DNA of 64,000 nucleotides from Ostreiculturibacter nitratireducens (GTDB lineage Bacteria; Pseudomonadota; Alphaproteobacteria; Rhodobacterales; Rhodobacteraceae): contig NZ_JAVQHL010000001.1 of NCBI RefSeq assembly GCF_032670585.1, positions 620,001-684,000 of the forward strand, written 5' to 3'. Positions 8,810 through 17,154 of this stretch are shown here, piece by piece (the first letter of the stretch is position 1; each line of letters begins with the position of its first letter). The notes beneath the pieces are model-generated. The model was not told the DNA's origin, made no database searches, and saw only the letters and a list, made by a program, of their open reading frames with translations. A program made the position numbers and the translations under genes.

Positions 8810-9511
8810 ATGGCCCAGAAGGTTTGCCTGATCGTTGGGGGTGGCCGTGGCATGGGGGCCGCGGCGGCTCGCGAAATGCACGAGCGCGGCTACAGGCTGG
8901 CGCTGATGTCGCCGTCGGACAGCTGCGAGAAACTGGCTGCGGAACTCGGCGGCGTCGCCCACCGCGGCGTGGCTGAGAACGCGGAAGACACGCGGGCGAT
9001 CTTCGACCTGGCCATGGCCACCTATGGCCGCATCGATGCCGTGCTGATCCACGTGGCCGGTCCGCCGAAGGGCGATCTGCTGGAAATCCCGGAAGAGGAC
9101 TGGGACCGCGCCCATGCCATGATCCTGAAACCCGTGATCCGCATGGCGAAACTCGTGACGCCGGTGATGGAGAAACAGGGCGGCGGATCGATTGTCTGCA
9201 TCACGACCTTTTCCGCGTTCGAGCCGAGCCTCGCCTTCCCGACATCCAGCGTATACCGGGTCGGCGTATCGTCCTTCGCGAAGCTTTATTCGGACCGATA
9301 CGGCCCCGCGAATATCCGCATGAACTGCCTGCTGCCGGGCTTCACCGACAGTCTCGACCTGCCCGAGAAATACGCAAAGATGTCGGCGCTCGGCCGCCTC
9401 GCCCGCGCCGAGGAACAGGGCAAGGCCGCCGCGTTCCTCCTGAGCGACGATTCCAGCTACATCACCGGCCAGAGCCTTCGCGTCGACGGTGGCGTCACCA
9501 GGCACATGTGA
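8810..9511 (+). CDS. SDR-family protein lacking the usual catalytic lysine
   Basis: 233 residues with a short-chain dehydrogenase Rossmann fold: the Gly-rich VGGGRGMG at 9-16, HVAG at 81-84 in place of NNAG, Ser135 in ITTFSAF, and Tyr149. The canonical Tyr-x-x-x-Lys reads YRVGV, so position 153 is Val; the nearest lysine is Lys158. The C-terminal GQSLRVDGGV is typical. An RBS (AAAGGAGCG) precedes the ATG, and the gene sits 13 bases after the FAD dehydrogenase. Whether it is a working oxidoreductase or has changed chemistry is open. Confidence 0.85.
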   Translation: MAQKVCLIVGGGRGMGAAAAREMHERGYRLALMSPSDSCEKLAAELGGVAHRGVAENAEDTRAIFDLAMATYGRIDAVLIHVAGPPKGDLLEIPEEDWDRAHAMILKPVIRMAKLVTPVMEKQGGGSIVCITTFSAFEPSLAFPTSSVYRVGVSSFAKLYSDRYGPANIRMNCLLPGFTDSLDLPEKYAKMSALGRLARAEEQGKAAAFLLSDDSSYITGQSLRVDGGVTRHM

Positions 9512-9517
9512 GGACCG

Positions 9518-11002
9518 ATGAAGGACCAGATGTTCATTCACGGGGACTATGTCGGCTCCGCCTCCGGTGCGATGTTCGATGTCGTCGCCCCGTCGAACCG
9601 CGAAGTGTTTCACCGGGTGCCGCGCGGCAATGGCGAGGACATCGACCGCGCCGTGAAGGCCGCGCGGAAGGCCTTCGACGACGGCCCGTGGCCGCACATG
9701 TCCGGCTCCGAGCGTGGCGCAGTCCTGCGCCGGATGGGTGACCTGATCGCGGAACGCCGCGATGAACTCGCCCGGCTCGAGGTCAGGGACAATGGCAAGC
9801 CTCTTCCCGAGGCGCTCTGGGACATCGATGACACTGCGGGCGTGTTCCACTTCTACGCCGATCTGGCCGAGCGTCTGGACAACAACGCCGAGGAGGACAT
9901 CCCGCTCGGCGCGGAAGGGTTCACCTCGAAAGCGATGAAAGAGCCTGTCGGGGTCGCGGGGGCGATCATCCCGTGGAACTTCCCGCTGCTCATGGCCTCA
10001 TGGAAAGTCGCCCCGGCATTTGCCGCGGGCTGTCCGATGGTTCTGAAACCCTCCGAACTGACGCCGATCACAGCCCTCGAACTCGGCGACATCGCGCGAA
10101 AGTCCGGGCTTCCGTCAGGCGTGCTGAACATAGTCACGGGCTTCGGTCCCGAAGCCGGGCAGGCGCTGGCCGAACATCCCGGCGTCGACAAGCTCGCCTT
10201 CACCGGATCGGTTCCGACGGGGTCGCGGATCATGGCGACCGCCGCAAGGTACATCAAGACGGTGAGCCTCGAACTCGGCGGCAAATCCCCGCTGGTGGTC
10301 TTTGCCGACACGCCGATCGACGAAGCGGTCGCGTGGATCATGTTCGGCATCTTCTGGAACCAGGGCGAGGTCTGCTCGGCCACGTCCCGCGTCCTCATCG
10401 AGGAGGCGATCTACGAACCGCTCATGGCGCGGCTGGTCGAAGAGGCACGCAAGATCGAGATCGGTCACGGCCTTGAGGATGGCGTGCTGCATGGCCCCCT
10501 CGTCAGCCAGTCGCAGCATGAAAAGGTGCTGGCCTGCATCGAGCCCGGCAAGTCCGAGGCGCGGCTTGTCACCGGCGGCGGCGTGCCGAAAGGACTTGAG
10601 GCCGGCTGCTATGTCGAGCCGACGATCTTCGCCGAAATGGACGAAAGCGCCTGGATCTGGCGCGAAGAAATTTTCGGCCCCGTTGTCTGTGTGAAGCCCT
10701 TCAGGACCGAGGACGAGGCGGTCCGCATGGCCAACGACTCGCGCTTCGGCCTTGGCGCGGCGGTGATGTCCGCCGACCTCGACCGTGCCGAGCGCGTGGC
10801 CGGCGCCTTCCGCGCCGGGATCGTCTGGATCAACCGCTCCCAGCCCACATTCACCGACGCGCCCTGGGGCGGCTACAAGCAGTCGGGCGTCGGCCGCGAA
10901 CTCGGCGAATGGGGCCGGAACAACTACCTTGAGACGAAGCAGATCACCACGTTCGACCGCTCCAGGCCCTGGGGCTGGTATTTGAAGAACACCAATGGAT
11001 GA
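9518..11002 (+). CDS. NAD(P)-dependent aldehyde dehydrogenase
   Basis: 494 residues, full ALDH length. Motifs: IIPWNFPLLMASWK (cofactor site), the general-base glutamate in SLELGGKSPLVV, the nucleophilic cysteine in NQGEVCSATSR, EEIFGPVV and the C-terminal PWGGYKQSG. Sequence type is betaine-aldehyde/2-oxoglutarate-semialdehyde-like. In a hydroxyproline route the substrate would be 2-oxoglutarate semialdehyde, giving 2-oxoglutarate. It starts 6 bases after the preceding SDR stop. Confidence 0.93.
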   Translation: MKDQMFIHGDYVGSASGAMFDVVAPSNREVFHRVPRGNGEDIDRAVKAARKAFDDGPWPHMSGSERGAVLRRMGDLIAERRDELARLEVRDNGKPLPEALWDIDDTAGVFHFYADLAERLDNNAEEDIPLGAEGFTSKAMKEPVGVAGAIIPWNFPLLMASWKVAPAFAAGCPMVLKPSELTPITALELGDIARKSGLPSGVLNIVTGFGPEAGQALAEHPGVDKLAFTGSVPTGSRIMATAARYIKTVSLELGGKSPLVVFADTPIDEAVAWIMFGIFWNQGEVCSATSRVLIEEAIYEPLMARLVEEARKIEIGHGLEDGVLHGPLVSQSQHEKVLACIEPGKSEARLVTGGGVPKGLEAGCYVEPTIFAEMDESAWIWREEIFGPVVCVKPFRTEDEAVRMANDSRFGLGAAVMSADLDRAERVAGAFRAGIVWINRSQPTFTDAPWGGYKQSGVGRELGEWGRNNYLETKQITTFDRSRPWGWYLKNTNG

Positions 11003-11008
11003 TGAACG

Positions 11009-11794
11009 ATGTCTCATGTTCAAAATCCACCCGCTGCCACGCGGCACCTTCACGGTCAGACTGTCCTTGTGACCGGCGCCACGGGGGCCATAGGCAACGC
11101 CATCGCGCGCGCCCTGGCCGCTTCGGGCGCGCGTGTCCTGTTGCACTATGCCCGGCGGGCAGAGGAGGCGAAGGCACTCGCCGCGGAGATCGGCGGAGGT
11201 GCGGTGTGTTTTCAGGCAGATCTGGCCGACCCGACCCGTCCGACCGCTCTTTGGGAGGCCGCCGAGGCCGTTGCGGGCCGGATCACGGGGCTGGTGAACA
11301 ACGCGGGTATCCTCAGCCGTGTTTCGGTCGGCGATCCGTTTGACGCGTGGCAGGCCGTCTGGACGCGCGACATACAGGTGAACCTTTTGGCCGCCGCCGA
11401 TCTGAGCCGCGGCGCGATCCGGCATTTCCGGACCCACGGCGGAGGACGTATCGTCAACATCGCCTCGCGCGCGGCACAGGGCGGCTATCGCGGCGACGCC
11501 ATGCCCTATGGCGCCACGAAGGCAGCGTTGGTGAACCTGACGCAGAGCATCGCGGGCAGCTTCGGGGCCGAGGGGATCACGGCCGTTGCACTTGCCCCCG
11601 GATGGGTGCGCACGGAAATGGCCGAGGCATATGTCGCCGAACACGGAGAGGCCGCCGCGCTCTCGGGCATCCCGATCGGCCGAATGGCGGAACCGGACGA
11701 GATCGCCGAACTGGTCGCCTTTGTTCTTCGACCGTCACAGGTTTCGCTCTCGGGGGCGGTTCTGGATGTCAACGGCGCAAGCAAGATGAGGTAG
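11009..11794 (+). CDS. SDR-family oxidoreductase
   Basis: 261 residues. Classical SDR features: TGATGAIG nucleotide motif, NNAG around residue 95, NIASRA with the catalytic serine, PYGATKAAL with Tyr-x-x-x-Lys, and the C-terminal SLSGAVLDVNGA. It begins 6 bases after the aldehyde dehydrogenase and ends 2 bases before the next SDR, clearly one transcript. Standard hydroxyproline pathways need no SDR, so this enzyme points to an extra oxidation or reduction step, for example of a hydroxyl on the substrate ring or a side product. Confidence 0.9.
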   Translation: MSHVQNPPAATRHLHGQTVLVTGATGAIGNAIARALAASGARVLLHYARRAEEAKALAAEIGGGAVCFQADLADPTRPTALWEAAEAVAGRITGLVNNAGILSRVSVGDPFDAWQAVWTRDIQVNLLAAADLSRGAIRHFRTHGGGRIVNIASRAAQGGYRGDAMPYGATKAALVNLTQSIAGSFGAEGITAVALAPGWVRTEMAEAYVAEHGEAAALSGIPIGRMAEPDEIAELVAFVLRPSQVSLSGAVLDVNGASKMR

Positions 11795-11796
11795 CC

Positions 11797-12555
11797 ATGA
11801 AGGAGCGGTTCGCGAACAAGTCGGTCATCGTGACCGGCGGTGCCGGGGGCATCGGCACGGCCATCTGCCACCGTTTCGCGGCGGAGGGCGCGCATGTCTG
11901 GATCGTCGACGCAAATGCCGAAGGCTGCGAGGCTCTCGCCGCGTCGATCAACGCCGAGGGCGGTTCGGCCGAATGCTGTATCGTCGACCTGGCGGACGGG
12001 GCTGCGATCCGAGCGTTCGTCGCCGGGCTGGACGCAGCGGGGCATCGCATCGACGTGGTCTGCAACAACGCGGGCGTCATGCGGCGCGGCCCGCTTATGG
12101 AACTGAGCGAAGCGGATTGGGCCTTGTCCTTCCGGATCAACCTCGATGCGATCTTCCACATGGCCCAGGCGGTGATCCCCGTAATGCAGAGACAGGGCGG
12201 CGGGGCCATCGTGAACACCGCGTCGCAATGGGGCCTGTTCCCGGCGCCCGGGCACATCGCCTACAATACGACGAAAGCCGCGGTCGTGGCCTTCACCCGG
12301 TGTCTTGCCCGGGACTATGCGCCGGACAGGATCCGGGTGAACGCGGTCGCACCGGGAGAGGTTCGCACGCCAATGCTCGAGACGAACCTGACCCGCACCG
12401 GCCGCAGTCTCGACGATCTCAACGCGCTGGTGCCCTTCGGGCGGATCGGGGAGCCCGAGGAAATTGCCGCGCTCATCGCGTTTCTGGCCTCTGACGAAGC
12501 GGAATACATGTGTGGTTCGGTGGTGGAAATCACTGGCGCCCAGGCGGTCGCCTAA
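11797..12555 (+). CDS. SDR-family oxidoreductase
   Basis: 252 residues, 3-oxoacyl-ACP-reductase-like: TGGAGGIG, NNAGVM, the serine in VNTASQWG, YNTTK as Tyr-x-x-x-Lys and the terminal GSVVEITGAQ. All catalytic residues are present. It starts 2 bases after the previous SDR, so the two are translationally close but clearly different paralogues. Substrate unknown; it belongs to the same operon as the proline-racemase-family gene that follows. Confidence 0.9.
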   Translation: MKERFANKSVIVTGGAGGIGTAICHRFAAEGAHVWIVDANAEGCEALAASINAEGGSAECCIVDLADGAAIRAFVAGLDAAGHRIDVVCNNAGVMRRGPLMELSEADWALSFRINLDAIFHMAQAVIPVMQRQGGGAIVNTASQWGLFPAPGHIAYNTTKAAVVAFTRCLARDYAPDRIRVNAVAPGEVRTPMLETNLTRTGRSLDDLNALVPFGRIGEPEEIAALIAFLASDEAEYMCGSVVEITGAQAVA

Positions 12556-12573
12556 CCGATTGGAGAATTGCCG

Positions 12574-13590
12574 ATGCGCTGGTCGCGAACCCTGCAAACC
12601 GTGGACGTGCACTGTGCCGGCGAGATTGGCCGCGTGGTGACAGGAGGCGTCCTGAACGTCCCCGGCGCGACGATGGCCGAAAAGCTGCGCCATCTGAACG
12701 AGGTGGACGACAGCCTGCGCCGGTTCCTCTGCTCCGAGCCCCGCTCCGCCCCGGCGGGATCGTTCTGCCTGCTGGTCCCCGCTTGCGATCCGGCGGCGGA
12801 TGTCGGGTTCATCGTCCTGCAACCCGATCAGGCGCACGCAATGTCGGGATCGAACGCTATGTGCGCGGTCACTGCGATCCTCGAGACCGGCATGATGCCG
12901 ATGTCGGAGCCCGAGACCGTCGTGACGCTCGACACCGCCGCGGGCCTCGTGACGGCGCGGGCGACCTGCAAAAACGGCAAGGTGACGCGCGTGTCCCTTG
13001 ATATGCCGCCTTCGTTCGTAGCCCGAATGGCTGGCAAGATCGAAACCCAGGAATGGGGAACGATCACCTATGATCTCTGCTTCGGCGGGGTCTTCTATGC
13101 GCTCGTCGATGTCGAACAGATCGGCCTGACGATCACCCCGGAAAACGCACGCGAACTTGCGATGCGGGGGGTCGCCCTTCGCAACCTGATTGCTGAAATC
13201 GAGCCCGCGCCACACCCGATCACACCGGCGTTGAACGGGCTGGCCTATGTCATGTTCCGCTCGGAAGAACCGGATGGCGCCTTGCGCACATGTACCACGC
13301 TCAGACCCGGACGTGCGGACCGCTCTCCCTGCGGCACAGGGTCCAATTCGAACATGGCCGTGCGTTACGCGAACGGCCGTGTCAGACCCGGCGACGTGGT
13401 TGTCTCCCGTTCCATCATCGGGGGGGAATTCACCACCGAGTTCCTTGAAGAAACGCAGGTCGGCCCATACCCGGCCACGAGAAACCGCGTCTCCGGCCAG
13501 TGCTGGATCTATTCAATGACCCAGATCGGACTGGACCCGACAGACCCCTTCCCGACAGGCTTCACGTTGTCCGACACATGGGGCGGATGA
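12574..13590 (+). CDS. proline-racemase-superfamily enzyme with a Ser/Cys active-site pair (hydroxyproline 2-epimerase-like)
   Basis: 338 residues from the ATG at 12574, preferred over a TTG at 12568 because TGGAG lies 8 bases upstream. N-terminal RTLQTVDVHCAGEIGRVV is typical of 4-hydroxyproline epimerases. The first catalytic Cys of the usual MCGHG box is replaced: the segment reads AMSGSNAMC with Ser91; the second, DRSPCGTGS, keeps Cys253. Family members use Cys/Cys (epimerases), Cys/Thr (trans-3-hydroxyproline dehydratases) or, as I recall from published surveys, Ser/Cys pairs. It would supply the D-isomer to the DadA-like dehydrogenase. Confidence 0.9.
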   Translation: MRWSRTLQTVDVHCAGEIGRVVTGGVLNVPGATMAEKLRHLNEVDDSLRRFLCSEPRSAPAGSFCLLVPACDPAADVGFIVLQPDQAHAMSGSNAMCAVTAILETGMMPMSEPETVVTLDTAAGLVTARATCKNGKVTRVSLDMPPSFVARMAGKIETQEWGTITYDLCFGGVFYALVDVEQIGLTITPENARELAMRGVALRNLIAEIEPAPHPITPALNGLAYVMFRSEEPDGALRTCTTLRPGRADRSPCGTGSNSNMAVRYANGRVRPGDVVVSRSIIGGEFTTEFLEETQVGPYPATRNRVSGQCWIYSMTQIGLDPTDPFPTGFTLSDTWGG

Positions 13591-13601
13591 TCGACCGAAA
13601 G

Positions 13602-13614
13602 CCGCAGACTGCGG
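13602..13614 (+). terminator. weak hairpin after the hydroxyproline-like operon
   Basis: CCGCA-GAC-TGCGG forms a 5-bp hairpin 12 bases after the epimerase stop. There is no T tract, so termination here is uncertain. The remaining bases to 13812, between convergent genes, show nothing recognisable. Confidence 0.25.
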
Positions 13615-13812
13615 AGCGGTGATCCGACCGTCACCGCTTGCGCAGCCAGCGATCCTGCCACTGACCCGATCTGCCTCCGGCACACCGGAACGCTCGGCTG
13701 AAGCGGAGCGAGAGTATCCCTTCTACGATGCGACGATGTCCCAAGGCCCTGTCCGTGACGATGGCCGCTGACCTGCGTCATCGAGCGCCACTCGACCTTC
13801 AGGGAACGTGGC

Positions 13813-14328
13813 TCATGCCGCGGCTTCGAGCAGCCCCTCCACCCAGTCAGCCAGACCTGAAGCGTCGGAGTCCAGCACTTCGCCTACCCCGGCGCTGAAC
13901 TCGAGAAAGGCATCGAGATTGAGCTTGTTCACGCCAAGCAGGACGGGAAGGCCAAGCTCCAGGGCGCGGGCGATTACCGGGCGGAACCCCCGACCCTCTG
14001 CCTCGTGCTTTCCGAACTTGTTCAGGATCAGCGCATCGGCTTCGCCCTTTTCGAGCCGCGCCATCACCTCCACGACCGCCTGTTCCAAGGCGCCGGGATC
14101 AAGCCGGCAGCCCCGCGCGTTTGCACCGAGGTTCTGCGTGATGTTGATGGTCGGGCCCTCGGGAAGGATCCTCAGGTCCATGTCGCAGTGATACCGCTGG
14201 GGCCGTTCGATGTTGGTCTGGACCACCCCCGTCAGGCGCATTCCGCGCGCCGCGAGCCGTGCGGCGGTTTCGGCCAGGACACGGTCCGTCAGGCCGCGGT
14301 CGGCGGAAGTGATATAGGCAAGGCGCAT
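13813..14328 (-). CDS. DUF2478 family protein (putative nucleotide-binding, molybdenum-linked)
   Basis: 171 residues matching DUF2478: N-terminal AYITSADRGLTDRVLAE, central GCRLDPGALEQAV and ALILNKFGKHEAEGRGFR, then VLLGVNKLNLDAFLEF. The family is known mainly from neighbourhoods of molybdate transport and molybdoenzymes, with no settled function. Here it is the last gene of the nitrate reductase run, 12 bases after the carbonic anhydrase gene, supporting a link to the molybdenum enzyme NarG. Confidence 0.8.
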   Translation of the reverse strand: MRLAYITSADRGLTDRVLAETAARLAARGMRLTGVVQTNIERPQRYHCDMDLRILPEGPTINITQNLGANARGCRLDPGALEQAVVEVMARLEKGEADALILNKFGKHEAEGRGFRPVIARALELGLPVLLGVNKLNLDAFLEFSAGVGEVLDSDASGLADWVEGLLEAAA

Positions 14329-14340
14329 GTCGGTCCTTTC

Positions 14341-14955
14341 TCAGCGGGAGTCGGCACCGCTGGTCGTGCAGTCGAGGTTTCTCAGGACGCCGTCGCGGAT
14401 GCCGTAGATCAGACCGTGCAGAAGCGGGTAATCCGAGTTCTTCCAGGCGCGGCGCAGGATCGGCGTTTCCGCCACGCGGGCGACGCTTTCGAGTACGTTG
14501 AGTTCGGCCAGCCGGTCACGGCGCATCTCGACGTCGTCGATCCCGGAAAGCTCGCGGGCGTGGCGCTTGGCGACCCGCCGGATCGGTTCCAGCCAGTGGT
14601 CGGCGAGGCCGTGCGGCAGGTCTTCTTCCGTCGCCGCCCGGACACCGCCGCACCCATAATGGCCGCAGACGATGATCTGACGGACCTTCAGAGTGTCCAC
14701 GGCGAATTCGAGGACCGACAGAAGGTTCATGTCGGAGGAATGGACGACGTTCGCCACGTTGCGGTGGACGAACACTTCCCCCGGTTCGAGCCCGGCGATC
14801 ACGTTCGCCGGCACGCGGCTGTCCGAGCAGCCGATCCAGAGGTATTCCGGCTTCTGCTGCAGGGCGAGGCCGTCGAAATAGTTCGGCCTTTCGGAACGGA
14901 TCTTCTCCGACCATTCCCTGTTGCGGTCGAGTAGTGCCTGCAAGACCTGCGCCAT
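14341..14955 (-). CDS. beta-class carbonic anhydrase
   Basis: 204 residues. Zinc-site motifs are complete: CSDSRVPANVI near residue 42 and CGHYGCGGVRAA near residue 98, with the Asp-Arg dyad of CSDSR. It catalyses CO2 hydration in the cytoplasm. The gene is one base after the parvulin gene and therefore part of the nitrate reductase transcript, an unusual place for a carbonic anhydrase. Confidence 0.94.
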   Translation of the reverse strand: MAQVLQALLDRNREWSEKIRSERPNYFDGLALQQKPEYLWIGCSDSRVPANVIAGLEPGEVFVHRNVANVVHSSDMNLLSVLEFAVDTLKVRQIIVCGHYGCGGVRAATEEDLPHGLADHWLEPIRRVAKRHARELSGIDDVEMRRDRLAELNVLESVARVAETPILRRAWKNSDYPLLHGLIYGIRDGVLRNLDCTTSGADSR

Positions 14956-14956
14956 G

Positions 14957-15748
14957 TCACGCAGCCTTCAGGTCGATGCCCGTGACCTCGGCCCGGTCGG
15001 CGAGTTCCTCGATCAGGTCGCGTGCAGCCCTGGCCCAGGCGGCTTTCGCCAGCATGGCCCGGATCTGCTGCGCCGCCGTGTCGTAGGGCAGGATGGCACC
15101 CTCGGCGCGAGCGTCGAGGCGAATGATGTGGAGCCCGAAGCGCGTCGCGACCGGTTCGTCCGCGATCTCGCCTTCGGCCAGCGTATCGAGCACGGCTTCG
15201 AATTCCGGCACCGTATCGCCCGTCGCGATCTGCCCAAGCCGCCCCCCCGCATCGCGGGAGGAACAGGCCGACAGCTCGCGGGCGAGACGGTCGAAGTCGC
15301 GCGGGTTGCGCTTGAGCTCCGCCAGCGCGGCCTCGGCCTTCGCCCGTTCCACGGCGAGAGCGTCAGCGTCGCCGGCATGGACCGGGAAGAGGATGTGCGC
15401 AGCTTCGTAGAGCGTCGGTGCGCGCCAGCGGCCCGGATCGGCGTCATAGGTCGCGCGCACGTCCTCCTCGGCGGGCGCCGGGGGCTGAACGGCCTCGTCC
15501 AGAAGTTGCCGGATCAGCGCCTCCTCCTCGGTCTCGGCCCGCTCGCCGTCACTTGCCGGCTGCGGCGTGAGCCCGCGGGCCCGGGCCTCCTGCAAGAGGA
15601 GAGCCCGAACCGCGAGTGCCCTGCCCGCCGCGCGCCAGGCGATACCCGGCTTGCCTTTCGGTGCGGCGTGCATTTGCGCTTCGGCGGCGATGGTGGCGGC
15701 GGGGATAACCTCGCCGTTCACCGTGATATCGCTCAGAAGCGGTCCCAT
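14957..15748 (-). CDS. parvulin-type peptidylprolyl isomerase of the nar operon
   Basis: 263 residues. A rotamase (parvulin) domain covers about 130-235: AAHILFPV, GGRLGQIATGDTVPEFE and FGLHIIRLDAR are its conserved strands. No signal peptide is visible, so it is cytoplasmic, resembling NifM-like isomerases. It starts one base after narI. Such a gene after narI recurs in Rhodobacterales and is thought to help fold or mature the membrane-bound nitrate reductase; that role is inference. Confidence 0.85.
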   Translation of the reverse strand: MGPLLSDITVNGEVIPAATIAAEAQMHAAPKGKPGIAWRAAGRALAVRALLLQEARARGLTPQPASDGERAETEEEALIRQLLDEAVQPPAPAEEDVRATYDADPGRWRAPTLYEAAHILFPVHAGDADALAVERAKAEAALAELKRNPRDFDRLARELSACSSRDAGGRLGQIATGDTVPEFEAVLDTLAEGEIADEPVATRFGLHIIRLDARAEGAILPYDTAAQQIRAMLAKAAWARAARDLIEELADRAEVTGIDLKAA

Positions 15749-15749
15749 C

Positions 15750-16433
15750 TCAGGCCCCGCGCTTCTTCGTCCGCACGATCTGGTAGCCCGGCCGCCAGAT
15801 ATAGCGGACCGGAACCGAGAGCATGTGCACGAGCCGCGTGAACGGGAACAGGAGGAAGATCGTCAGGCCGAGAAACAGGTGCAGCTTGAACAGCAGGTTC
15901 ACGTCCTCGATGTAGCTCGCGGCCTGACCGTCGAAGGTGAAGATGCCGGAGGCCCAGGCCATGAACTTCGTCATCTCGTGACCGTCAAGGTGCTGGAGCG
16001 AGACGAAGATCGTCAGCACGCCGAGGACCAGTTGGACGAGAAGCAGGATCAGGATGCCCGTGTCGGCGAAGGTCGAATTCGCCCGGATGCGGGGATCCAT
16101 GAGGCGACGGTGCAGCAGCATCGCTCCACCCGCCAGCGCCATCACGCCGGCCACGCCACCGGCGATCACCGCCAGGAGCTGCTTCGCCCCGTGGCTGATG
16201 CCGAGCGCGTCGAACACCCAGATCGGCGTCAGAAGGCCGACGAGGTGGCCGAAGAAGATCACCAGCACACCAACGTGGAACAGGACAGACCCGATCACCA
16301 GCTGCTTGCGGCGCAGAAGCTGCGAGGAGGACGATTTCCACGTGAACGGGTCGCGTTCGTAGCGCGCAATCGACCCCAATAGCAGCACCGAGAGCGCGAT
16401 GTAGGGATAGGTTCCGAAGAAGAATTCATGCAT
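15750..16433 (-). CDS. narI: respiratory nitrate reductase gamma subunit (cytochrome b)
   Basis: 227 residues from the ATG at 16433, chosen because AAGGAGGG lies 7-8 bases upstream; a longer open frame reads into narJ but is not needed. Five transmembrane helices. Four haem-ligand histidines are present at 53, 63, 185 and 203, matching positions 56, 66, 187 and 205 of E. coli NarI almost exactly. It takes electrons from quinol and passes them to NarH. The gene starts 13 bases after narJ. Confidence 0.96.
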   Translation of the reverse strand: MHEFFFGTYPYIALSVLLLGSIARYERDPFTWKSSSSQLLRRKQLVIGSVLFHVGVLVIFFGHLVGLLTPIWVFDALGISHGAKQLLAVIAGGVAGVMALAGGAMLLHRRLMDPRIRANSTFADTGILILLLVQLVLGVLTIFVSLQHLDGHEMTKFMAWASGIFTFDGQAASYIEDVNLLFKLHLFLGLTIFLLFPFTRLVHMLSVPVRYIWRPGYQIVRTKKRGA

Positions 16434-16446
16434 CTCTAGCCCTCCT

Positions 16447-17154
16447 TCATTGGGCCGTCCCGGCCGAAGCCGGGGTCTTGGGTACGTCCATCCGCGCGAG
16501 GATGTCGCGCGAGATCGGGCAACCGGCATTGGGATCGGGCGCGAAGGTCACCTGCGCCTCCTCGTAGACCGCGTCGAGGGCCTCGAGGTCCTCTGGATCG
16601 TCGTCCGCCTCGGCCAGCATCGCCTCGGCCTCGGCGCTGTCGGTCCCGGCCTGCGCGAGCACCGCCAGCGCCGTCAGCACGGCCGCATAGGGCGTTTCGC
16701 GCCGGCTGAGCCGCTCGGCGAGGACCGCGATGATGTGACCGGCGTCAGCGAGAATCTCCTTCGCCTCGGCGAGGGGCCGGGTCGAGAGGTATTCCAGCAG
16801 GACCGGCAGGTGGTCCGGAAGCTCCGGCCCCGTAAGGTCGAAGCCGCCTGCGCGGTAGGTCTCCAGCAGATCGACCATGGCGCCGCCACGGTCCCGGCTT
16901 TCGCCATGGATATGCTCGAAGAGGTTCAGCGAGAGCGTGCGCGACCGATCGAACAGGAGCACGTAGCGCTCCTGCAGATCGTAGATGTCGCCCGCCTCGA
17001 GGCTCTCGAGCAGCGGCTCGAGCGCGAGGCGTTGGCCGAGGTGCACAAGCGCCTCGGCATCAAGCACCTCGCGGATCGCCGGGATCGCCGCCTGAAGGTC
17101 CTCGCTGGGGTACGTAAGGAGCGCCGAAAGCGCCTTGAACGTCCTCATTTCCAA
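16447..17154 (-). CDS. narJ: nitrate reductase molybdenum cofactor assembly chaperone
   Basis: 235 residues of the NarJ/TorD helical chaperone family; the N terminus MRTFKALSALLTYPSEDLQ and FEHIHGESRDRGGAMVDL are characteristic. It keeps apo-NarGH ready for cofactor insertion and membrane attachment and is not part of the final enzyme. The start overlaps the end of narH by 10 bases, implying translational coupling. Confidence 0.95.
   Translation of the reverse strand: MEMRTFKALSALLTYPSEDLQAAIPAIREVLDAEALVHLGQRLALEPLLESLEAGDIYDLQERYVLLFDRSRTLSLNLFEHIHGESRDRGGAMVDLLETYRAGGFDLTGPELPDHLPVLLEYLSTRPLAEAKEILADAGHIIAVLAERLSRRETPYAAVLTALAVLAQAGTDSAEAEAMLAEADDDPEDLEALDAVYEEAQVTFAPDPNAGCPISRDILARMDVPKTPASAGTAQ

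Noticed and set aside
11506..13215. 569-residue minus-strand frame opposite the SDR and epimerase genes
   Set aside because: Antisense to genes with complete active-site motifs; composition typical of GC-rich shadow frames.
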